A stretch of 64,000 nucleotides of DNA. Origin: Scoparia ambigualis. Taxonomy: Eukaryota; Arthropoda; Insecta; Lepidoptera; Crambidae. The notes beneath the pieces were generated by a model. The model was not told the DNA's origin. It made no database searches and saw only the letters and a program-made list of their open reading frames with translations. The position numbers and the translations under genes were made by a program. Where the stretch lies: the NCBI GenBank assembly GCA_963921215.1, contig OY992517.1, positions 3,534,001 to 3,598,000 on the forward strand. Reading direction: 5' to 3'. The stretch's first letter is position 1. Every line of letters begins with the position of its first letter. Of the stretch, positions 55,111 through 64,000 are shown in pieces.

Positions 55111-55679
55111 CCGCTCGCCAACATCCAAGACCAAACTATCTAATTTCTGTCACCACATCTTCATTCATTCCACACTTCTCCCTTAGTGGTAGTTACTCAG
55201 CCAATAACCATAAAAGGGAGCTTAATGACGTATAGTGTGTCCTCATCTCGTATCCCCGATATTGTCACAGCGGTAACGAGCGAAAACACGTTAAACGTTT
55301 AGTACGTGACTGGATCGATTCCCGAGGTGAGGTGTACAGCGGGAAGCACTTGACATCATGACAGTTTGATCAGAATCGTCTTTGTCCTGTTTGTAATAGA
55401 GGCTGTATTGGAAATGTCACAGTTGGTGTGTCTGCTACTGTACGGAACGTTTAGTCGAGGCACTGCATTGGACTGCATGCATTTAAGTATCTTTTTCCTT
55501 TTTTTTAAATAACGTGTCTTGGAAGTGTTTGGCCTACATTATCATTTGATGCTATGTGACCATATAAGTACGTTATCATCTTATATAATCATTATTAGCC
55601 ATCAGTAATAGGCCAATGTCAGTATATTATAAATATTAAAGAAAACTAATATGTCTTCATTGGAGAAATAGAATGCAAA
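55111..55679. other. No supported feature
   Basis: Spacer without recognised coding or mobile signals. Confidence 0.35.
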
Positions 55680-55910
55680 ACAATTTTCTTTTGAATTTTG
55701 GTTTGTCTGTCTGTCTGTTGGTTTGTTGCGGCATCACGCTAAAACTACTAAACGGGTTTTGATAAGATTTTCGCTAATTACTAGATTTGGTCCAACATAA
55801 AATTTAAGCTATGTTTCATCTCAATCCGTTCAGTAGAACCGAAGTTATGGGAATAGTGTATCACAGGCGAAATCAATAACCAGGCGGACAGGGTTGCGGG
55901 AAAAAGCTAG
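55680..55910 (+). mobile_element. Helitron-like 3' end fragment
   Basis: GTTTGTCTGTCTGTCTGTTG, GCATCACGCTAAAACTACTA and TGCGGGAAAAAGCTAG, followed by T at 55,911. CTAG at the end and the internal wording fit a non-autonomous Helitron. Confidence 0.5.
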
Positions 55911-56245
55911 TTTAGAGTTATAAAGTAATGATGTAATGTCAACGTACCGTATTTTGTTGGTGTACCGATTAAATAAAGTCAAAAATAAATAACGTTCCTC
56001 TAAGTTTATCACAAAACCCGTATATCACGAATATTTATGAGAAACATTCGCGTGTTACTATGTAGCTACGTGACCGGGAAGCTCGGCCACGGGATGACCC
56101 ACTGGCCAATAATTTATCTAACTGCAGCCAGCTTTGAATATAAAAATAGTACCTATACAATATTGATATAAGAAGTAAATGAAGCGAAACTGATGTGTCA
56201 AAATCGTAACGTATGAGATGCTGTGTTCTCTGTCTACCCCCTTAA
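55911..56245. other. No supported feature
   Basis: AT-rich spacer before the SINE. Confidence 0.35.
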
Positions 56246-56646
56246 CCACCTCTTCGGTCTAGTGGTTAAGTCCCCGGTGTTAGACCCAGAGATTCCGGGT
56301 TCAAATCCTAGGTAGGTCTCAGTACCTCATTATGTATGTCCGCCTGGCTAGCTACTAATAGCATTGTTGTGTTCCGACAGTCTCGTAAAAAGATAGCCAG
56401 TTCCTCAGTGGTTGAGGATTCCGGGTAAAGCGCTCTTCTATCTTCAGCTTTAGGGTTCCGGAGGCTCATCCTCCCCCCCCCCCTCCTCATAATTCCTATT
56501 CCTTCCTTAAACCTATTCCTTCTTTAAAGGCCGGCAACGCGCCTGTGGATCCTCTGGTTTTGCGGGTGTCCACTGGCGGCGGTGATTACTCTCCATCAGG
56601 TGGCCCGCCTGCTCGTTTGCGTCCTTCTAATATATTAAAAAAATAA
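56246..56646 (+). mobile_element. tRNA-headed SINE with LINE-like tail
   Basis: The head CACCTCTTCGGTCTAGTGGT has an A-box-like TCTAGTGGTTAAG and a B box GGGTTCAAATCC. The tail shares GGCCGGCAACGCGCCTG, GGCGGCGGTGATTACTCTCC and GGTGGCCCGCCTGCTCGTTT with the element at 54.8 kb and ends in an A-rich stretch, suggesting 3'-end parasitism of a partner LINE. Confidence 0.7.
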
Positions 56647-57720
56647 AGCCTTATACCATCAGGTAAGATGAAAGCCAAAGGCTTACCCGTAGTAGAATCA
56701 TAAAAAAAAAGATTTGTCAGAATCGTAGCGTTGTAACCTCTCCAGCTCTCTATAATTTGCTACACCTAAATCTAAACCTAAATCTAATGCCTTTCACACC
56801 TATATGCCTAGCTACCTTATAATACATACACACATCCTCGCCGCTTTCACCTTAACTTAACTTATTATCTAATTCTTAAAACTAATTAACCTAATTTATC
56901 TACAATCTAATGGTTGTGTTTGGAGTTTTTGTTTAGTGCGTATTGTTTGTATGATGATGAAACCTTAGCATAGCTTAATTCTATTTACAGTGAATTTCAG
57001 TCAAGCAATGTAATATTATAATAACTACTATTTTGGCCAGATCGTCTAGTGAACCCTCCGTTGTTAACCGCATTTAAGTAACTCAAGTTCTTTCGTGAAA
57101 GTTTAGTAATTGGCTTACCCCTGTGTTAAATTATTTTCTCCTGACCTAATTACCTACCAGTCTATAGATCATAACATAAATATGTGTAGCCTAGCAATGA
57201 CTCCGTCTGAACTGTGACCTAAATCCTTCACTGCAGCTGCGGGGAAGATTTGTAACTACTCAAAGGTAATCAGATGATAGCTTAGCTTATAGGTATTATT
57301 ATTTATTATCAGTAGCATGATACATAAGAAGCCTGGTGCAATTTATGAGCCCCACCACCGCTCCATAGCGTACTATACATCTCATGGTTTAATTATAGTT
57401 CCGTCACATTGGCTTTAACTTTAATTATTAGCTTGTGCCTTTAATTCTTTAAACTGAGAATTTACATCTCTCCTCAAATTTAATTTCATTTTACATTATG
57501 AACTATGTGTTAGCAATTTAAATTCTTATTATTCCACATAAATCAATAGAGTTTATCTCAAGGCTTGCTATCATCCAAACATCCCTTTCACATTAAGAAC
57601 TTAATTATTCAATGCAATAACTTATATTCAGTTCCGTAAAGGGTGGATAATTTAATAAAACGCCACTTCAGGCGGTGGCTAAAGTAGAATGCTATTAATA
57701 CAGGTAAAACTACTTTTATT

Positions 57721-58015
57721 TACTCTTAGTATTTATTATACAGGTCTTGTAAAGTTCCAATATAACTACATTGGATTGGCTGCATTGGCAGATTATCACA
57801 TCTTAAGTTTATTAAAGGATGTTTAATTTATTCAACATCCCTGTCTTTCAGGAAGTGAACTTAAATAGATTACTATCATTTGAAGTAAATTACTTTGGGT
57901 TACTTTTAGTGTTCATTATACAGATCTTATAAAGTATAAGTACATCTCAAGTTTATTGAAAGATGCTTAATTTATTCAACATCCCTGACTTTTAGGAAGT
58001 GAACTTAAGTTAATT
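57721..58015. repeat. Diverged 180-bp tandem duplication
   Basis: TACTCTTAGTATTTATTATA (57721) and TACTTTTAGTGTTCATTATA (57901) start two units that both end with TTTAATTTATTCAACATCCC or close to it and GGAAGTGAACTTAA. The second unit lacks about 40 bp of the first. Confidence 0.65.
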
Positions 58016-58194
58016 ATTTTTCCATTAACTTCCACCCTCTGTCTCTCAGACTGAGTGGTTAATTTGATAGACTACTAAATCATAGTCAGTATACTTTTAG
58101 TAGGTAGTAAATTAGGTAGTTAATTATCCCTGTTAATCATTGAATCAATTACATTTAGAAGTTATCTTTTACTCACTTTAATAGATATAAATTA

Positions 58195-58400
58195 GACTGT
58201 ACTAGGTATTAGTCTGATTGATTAGATTGTTCCCATCAAATATTTCTATGTTTCATATTATTAGAAGTAAGTACTTACATATCTTAAGAGGTCTATTCAA
58301 ATGGTATTAGTAGACCATTGTCAGGCTAATTAGCTGGTTGTTATCAATCAATTATTTCTATGTTTCAGATTATTAGAAGCTCATAGCTTGCAATGTCTTC
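58195..58400. repeat. Diverged ~112-bp tandem duplication
   Basis: TATTTCTATGTTTCATATTATTAGAAG begins near 58,240 and recurs near 58,352 with one change (TTTCAGATTATTAGAAG). Flanking words GTCTGATTGATTAG and GGCTAATTAGCTGG are related. Confidence 0.5.
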
Positions 58401-59997
58401 TTTCAACGACTTATCCTAGGTTCTAAACTGGTTTTAGTTGTTCAGTTTGTATCAGCTTATTTTTGCTAAGGTATCGGATGTAAAACTTTAACACCTTGAA
58501 GAGTGTAGCGATATGAGATCGTATTGCATCCCAGGGAAAGCTAAAAAATGCCTGTTTGGTCATTTCAGTATTAGAAATCAAACATCACAGTACGGCTAAG
58601 CTTATTTGCTATAACTTTTTAGTATTTTTCTTGTAATAGGAAACCAGTCTAGACTTTTAGGTATTCCAAAGTAATGATGGTACGATATTATCATGCTTCT
58701 ATTAATTATTTAAAATGAATAATTAATTGGTAACAACTTTAGGAAAACAATTAGAATTTTATCGGCCTGCGGTAACAGATTACTTGCCTAGCTAGGACCC
58801 ACATCACTTCATCATAATTTTATTTAGCGCCGTAACTTAATTATCCCTACCTTATTAGTCTGAATTAATAACTAACCATATATATATATCCGCCTACCTA
58901 TAGATTCCTACAACTTTCCTCACTTGAAAATGCCTATATTTTGTCGAACTAACAGTCCCTTTTGTGTACCTTGCAACTAGGCCAAGCCACATTTAACTTA
59001 AATTCGTGATGTGTGGTGAGAGTCGCATTGCCCCTGAAAGCAACTAACTCCTAAATGTTCTATCAGTCGAGCCAGTATACTCAGTGTGTTATTTTCCTAT
59101 CACTACACTGTATGTACGGAGGTAGACTCGAAATTGGACTGGGTCATACGGGTCTACCTCCAGCTAAATGGTGTCTGACCTATCTTCAACTTTCACTAGG
59201 GAGACAACTGTCTCTCCCCCATTACTCCGTCGAAGATAGTGTATTGTTTAGCGTAATGATGTAAAACGCCGATCTTATTAAATACAATCAAAGATCATCC
59301 AGACCGAAGTCTGTTGAAAGGTACATAGGTTTTCGTTGCCACCGTTACGCGTTTCCGCCGATGTACCCCGGAATACTTCATTCCGTTAACGGATTCGAGT
59401 TGCGACCGCAATAGTTTTACTTTATTAATCACTTTCAATTTCACAAATCTTAATTAATATCGCAGCTCGAATATCACTTAGCGCACTATCAAAGCTCGGA
59501 CGCTATTTTTCCCGTATGAGTAGTACCGCACTCTTAAGTTGGACCGCACCGCCGACGTCCCAAAATTGAATGCCCGCTAATTTTCCGCCCTTTTCCCAAG
59601 CATCTTAACTTTCGCGCCACGCGCCCTCGACATCTTTCCCGCGCGAGACCGCTTTTCTCCCTTCAACCAATCGCTAGCTGTTTCCCCGATGCCCCTCGCC
59701 TTCGCGTCGCGCCACGTGGAGCTATCATCCGACCTCTCTTTCTGTCTTTTTCTCAACCTCTCGCTCGCTCATTGCCGCTTTCGCCGCGCAATTCTAAAAT
59801 TTTTTCCATAATCTAACCAAATCTCGTCCGACAGCCAATATTTCATCGTTGAATATCTAAATGTAGCCTTCTATTAACAATTCCCTCTTAATAATCCTCC
59901 ACTTAAGCCAATAATCCTATATTTTGGGAAATTATCAAAAGTTCCGTATTCCGACCATAGATGGCGTCCGCCCGTAGGTGAACCACTTTCCCGACCC

Positions 59998-60240
59998 CAG
60001 AGCAGTCCCCGCGAAATTCAAAATAAAAATACGGTCCTAGTCAAGCTCACAACCATGACTCCCGCTAGACGCCGCCTACGTCGCAAGGGACGCGCAGAGC
60101 AGTCCCCGCGAAATTCAAAATAAAGAAGTCAAACTAGCAACCTTATGCGAAGCTCAAGTAAATAACTCACGCTAGATGGCGCCTATGTCGCAAGGAGCAC
60201 ACAGAGCAGTCCCCGCAAAGTTCAAACTAAAGATAAAGAG
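59998..60240. repeat. Three tandem units starting AGCAGTCCCCGCG
   Basis: AGCAGTCCCCGCGAAATTCA starts at 60001 and 60098, and a diverged AGCAGTCCCCGCAAAGTTCA at 60205 (steps 97 and 107 bp). Between them lie CCGCTAGACGCCGCCTACGT and CACGCTAGATGGCGCCTATG, each followed by CGCAAGG. Two CTCF-like words fall in or next to the units. Confidence 0.75.
60173..60182 (+). promoter_or_regulatory. CTCF-like motif in tandem unit
   Basis: TAGATGGCGC matches the insect CTCF core YAGRKGGCGC fully. Near-matches lie at 59958-59967 (TAGATGGCGT) and, on the minus strand, 60848-60857 (TAGGGGGCGT), each with one mismatch at the last base. Confidence 0.35.
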
Positions 60241-61023
60241 TTAGACCACAGACCATTATTCTGAACTAGTTTATTATTCCCTTTTTCATGCTTATTATAT
60301 TAATGGTGCTACGCATTAATATTTATGTTAGTGCTACTCCCACACATTCCTTACTAACGGACGGATACCATTCATTCTGTACCGTTACAGCCGCCCCCGA
60401 TAGAATTTAAGCAGATAAAGTACCACTCTTATCTGCGGCGAATTATATCTTAACCCTGTACTTAATTAAGTACAAAATAGCACGTCCTTCCTTGCTAACC
60501 CCATTGTCATCCTAGCCCTCTTCCTCAAAGACATTCCTACTATTTATAGTTCCTCCCCAAATCCCTAATGACTCCTTCCTCAATAAGCATTCTCATTGCA
60601 AAAAAAAAAACCCACACCCCTCATTCTATTCAACTGACACAAAATCATAATTGCATACCCAGTTCTCGTGTTCGAAACGAAATCCCAGTAAACTTAGTCT
60701 CGGTAAATATTTCCCAATAACTTAGACATCTACCATTTCTTTAATCATACACAACCTCCGAATAATGATTTGCCTTTTGTTTACCATCATAACAACAAAT
60801 CATAATATAATATAAATCAATATAACAGTCTCTTGCGCTGTCTACTAACGCCCCCTAGCGAAAACTCTTCAATTCTATGACGATTCTGACGTAAAGTTTA
60901 TAACATCTTCCGAATCATTCAATTATTCTATTCTTTAAATTATTCTCCTAGAATAATTTCAAGTACATCTGTCATCATGGCCTTCTTTTAACTTATGTCT
61001 TTTCTTACAACTTATTTCGCATC

Positions 61024-61095
61024 TAAATGTTGCAACCTAGGGATCGAACCTGGGATCTTTCGTGGGTGAAGCATCAACCACTTCGCCGTCATGGT
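61024..61095 (-). mobile_element. tRNA-like SINE head
   Basis: The minus strand reads CCATGACGGCGAAGTGGTTG and then CCAGGTTCGATCCCTAGG, A- and B-box-like words about 35 bp apart. The terminal stems do not pair as in a real tRNA, so a SINE head is preferred. A second B-box-like word (CGGGTTCGATCCCTGCC) lies at 61,235-61,255 on the same strand. Confidence 0.45.
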
Positions 61096-61378
61096 TTTAG
61101 TTCCAACTAGGCTAATGAATAATAATTAATAATTTGAATTAAAACTTTCCTTCATACTTCAACGCTACCAATCTCATCTTAACTTATATAATTACCTAAG
61201 CTAACGAAACGTCGGAACAATTGTCTACCTCAGGCAGGGATCGAACCCGCGTCCTCCACAATCCCTAATTAGCTACTTCTTTCAACCGAAACCTATTTTC
61301 CTCTCCGCGGATAAGAAATCTTAACCAAACCCCCCCATAACAACCAAAACCAGTAGGCATACCATCATCGCCCAAGAG

Positions 61379-61717
61379 TTATAACTTTATTTTAGATGAG
61401 ATACATCTAATGTCTAATCCTACAAATAACCGAGATAGAATACTAGACTCGCTTCCGTCCGGTACGCAGTGACACCCACTCACCGTGCATACAAATAGAG
61501 GTCTTAACGCCTTACAATAAGGTTGTCGATCGTAAATACTTAGGAAAAACTCATTCACTCTAAGGGGGTACGCATCTCGAAACACGTCCTTGAGTTTTGA
61601 ACTAGCTACACCGTAGTTCAGATCTATTAGAAGTTTGTGTGCTATGTATATCCGTCTAACTGTCAATGTATACGTCATCGATAAGTACTCGTAAATACCC
61701 CGGTACGCGTTGGACAT
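61379..61717 (-). CDS. Hypothetical 112-residue open frame
   Basis: It begins with an ATG (61715-61717) and reads MSNAYRGIYEYLSMTYTLTV at the start; residues near the end include PLFVCTVSGCHCVPDG. It is the longest open frame in the last 7 kb. No signal peptide, membrane segment or known motif is apparent, and no splice or promoter signals support it. It may be chance or a decayed element. Confidence 0.15.
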   Translation of the reverse strand: MSNAYRGIYEYLSMTYTLTVRRIYIAHKLLIDLNYGVASSKLKDVFRDAYPLRVNEFFLSIYDRQPYCKALRPLFVCTVSGCHCVPDGSESSILSRLFVGLDIRCISSKIKL

Positions 61718-64000
61718 TGTATACTAATTGACAAGTACTGCGCTTATACGTATAAGCAAATACTTATGCCAAAACCTATCTAGTAACTATGTCTCATCCC
61801 TAGTTATTACTATGTACGAATGACAACATTTAGTCTCATTTGCTAATATATAATACGTCAATATCCTCTTACTTTCCTATACCTTTGAAAAATATCATTT
61901 TCTTATTAAATTAAACATACCGGTAACTATCTTATCCGCCCCCACAACTCTACTTAACTTCCTACCTTTTATATTACTAATAACGATCAAATCGGTAAAT
62001 AATAAGTCATTAAAGGTGACACTTCGTCTTAGTATTCATGGTAATTAATATCGTGAGTTCCTTCTCGTATTTACTGAATTCCAAACTGCGTGATTCAATA
62101 GTGCTAGTTTCTTTTTATTTATTTTTTATTTTTTTATTAAATGATTTTAATTTTACACTCGCACAAGACACATTATTAAGATGGTAATCTCCCGAATGTT
62201 TGTAACTCTAATTGGTTACTCATTATGCATTCTACTTTACTTTTCAGCCTTCCGTCCAGATGGTAAAATTCCCCAGCAACACGAGATCCCCTGACCACGC
62301 CAAAATGAAATGCCATCAATGGCCTCTGTTTCTGCAGCCTAAGACATTATCTCTCTATAGGTTAGTCAAGTATAATTGTCCTGATTTAGACTTCACAAGA
62401 CGCCCCCAAAGGAACCACCTTACAGCAGAATTTCCGCAACTTTAAGAAAGGCTAGTTTAGGAAATGAAGCTAAATGGAAACCACTTAATTTTATTGTGTG
62501 CTGAGTAATTCCCACTTCTACAGCACAGTTCCGAAACTTCGATTCAATTACTTCACCAGGTAAATCAAACAACCTACACGCTTAACTAAGTTCTATTTGT
62601 GCCCAGTGCGACTAAAAATATTCGAACACCCTAAACAAGCTACTTTTACTAATTTAACAGTGCCAATTAAGAATGCTCCCTTGTGTCATCTATAATTTTA
62701 TTGTGTGCATAGACGACCAAAGACCTCGCTTTCAGCATGCCTTCTTCGTTGGACCCGCTTAGTTAAATACTCTAATCAAAATTCTAAAGTTACAATTGAA
62801 AATGTCAAAAGTTCGAATATTATGCAATAGAGAATTTCTCTAACATAGTTACTCCACCTCTTCGCACTATTTAGTCAGGCATAATGCAATTCAAGTATGT
62901 ATTTTAATTTATAATGACCTATCTTCTCCACCCCTGTTCACATACTTTAGCCATCCCTATCCACAGCTGCGGTGAAGATAATTAGTTAATGAACAAAACA
63001 TACTATAAACATTCTATGTTACTACCGCAATCACAAGAAATATTTACTAGAAGGATTATCTATCATACAGCTGACTATAACAAAATGAGTCCCCCTTATC
63101 TTTCTCCGTTCCTCTTCTAACGTAGAAGACAACAACAGACAATTAACAATTAATTACTTATAATTTAGAACAACCCTAGGTAAAACGCTACCACAAAACT
63201 AGTATAGAACAGAATAATACTAACCGAAGTAAACTTTTGTATTCACACTTGCAAATAAAATATCTTTATCTTTCCGTGATGAATGATTTTGATAACACTA
63301 TTTCATCAACTCAATGTCCCGGCCTACATATGTGAAAACTGTCAATTAATTAGTTTGTATAAAACAATCTAGATGCAACATGCAGTTCACATTAACTAAC
63401 AATTTTAAGGTTGTGCCATAACTTCGACAATAACCTACCTTAGCACTAATTTTAATCATCTACAATTACATCACGTACATATTAGATGCCAATAATCTAG
63501 ATTATTTAAGAATTCTAGCAATTCATATTAATAAATAACCAAGCAAGATAATCCCGCTGTGACAGTCTGCGCTGACCATGCCACAAGTCAAAAACGCGTT
63601 TCGTTCGTCCTATCATTCTAAACCTGTAGACATTTACTTTGTACTAAACAAATTCTTGAGTTAATAATTATTTGCCAATTGTTAAGCAAACCTATTTAAT
63701 TTCATAATAAAATTTTAATATAGCAGTATTAGAATATTATTATAAATCCCGAACATCTTTATTTAATATAATCAACATTACCGGTTAAAGTATTTGAATG
63801 GCCTAGTGCGAACTAGGTTTCAGGTCGCACCTCGGGAAAATAAATTTACTATTGACTCTAAAATCTACTACTAATAAATTTATTATTTTCTTCTGACATA
63901 CAAAGATAGGTTATGACTCTAGGTCGGGTTTAATAAACTTTGAACTATGCCTACCTCCACGATAATCTCGGTTAAATATATATATCCGCAAAACGAAATA

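Larger units (their letters stand above)
56647..64000. other. Gene-poor region with C-over-G strand skew
   Basis: No host gene or complete element is recognised in 7.3 kb. Many lines are C-rich and G-poor on the plus strand: hand counts of C:G in three 60-base lines (from 56,821, 60,481 and 63,061) are 17:2, 25:5 and 18:5. The skew is weaker around 57.8-58.5 kb. Sub-features are listed separately. Confidence 0.5.

Noticed and set aside
1..64000. CRISPR array, bacterial operon, riboswitch or prophage
   Set aside because: The repeats are transposon-derived, introns and poly(A)-type retroelement tails are present, and the composition is eukaryotic. The 106-bp array has no spacers.

Overview
The window looks like a stretch of a lepidopteran (moth or butterfly) nuclear genome made almost entirely of mobile-element debris. 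The basis is its repeat content: a Tc1-type transposon, hAT and BEL/Pao elements, RTE- and CR1/L2-like LINE tails, tRNA-headed SINEs, Helitron ends with CTAG, and a dispersed repeat (core words GTCGTAAAAGGCGACTAACGG and GGCGATGGGCTCATC) that I associate with Lepidoptera. The species cannot be named. The only convincing host coding sequence is one 196-bp internal exon encoding part of a CUB domain (32,360-32,555, minus strand), so much of the window may be intron of that gene. No rRNA, authentic tRNA gene or CRISPR array was seen.

Layout. 0-5.3 kb: MITE, Helitron-like 5' end, two tRNA-headed SINEs (one between inverted arms) and an A/T array with a ~15-bp period. 5.3-6.9 kb: a complete Tc1-like DD34E transposon with perfect 27-bp inverted repeats and one internal stop. 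6.9-11.6 kb: decayed repeats, a foldback, a SINE, a Helitron 3' end and a nearly perfect hairpin MITE. 11.8-20.4 kb: a Russian-doll insertion. An outer hAT-type element (target duplication CTGAAAGG) holds an LTR-less BEL/Pao pol region and a complete 3,009-bp hAT element (target duplication AACGACAC) with an uninterrupted 652-residue transposase.

20.4-29.5 kb: MITEs, foldbacks and a duplicated non-coding repeat. 29.5-31.9 kb: a higher-order duplication whose core is a tandem array with an exact 106-bp period. 32-33.4 kb: the CUB exon and a LINE remnant split by a MITE. 34.7-37.8 kb: a 3.16-kb foldback-like element with ~16-bp degenerate words, a GCATGC-rich satellite and a SINE. 38.7-39.7 kb: a truncated LINE. 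40.3-43.0 kb: a second ~16-bp-period array interrupted by a MITE, then four further MITE or LINE insertions, some touching. 44-56.6 kb: scattered repeats, a 200-N gap, an RTE LINE 3' end, tandem tRNA-like units and SINEs. 56.7-64 kb: a region without recognisable genes, with strong C-over-G skew on the plus strand, diverged tandem duplications and several CTCF-like motifs.

The genes do not form a pathway. The history is one of layered transposition, and several insertions can be ordered from their target duplications. No previously undescribed protein system was found. The strongest unusual signals are the nested hAT/BEL composite, the recurring 15-16-bp-period arrays, and the 106-bp array amplified from a dispersed repeat.
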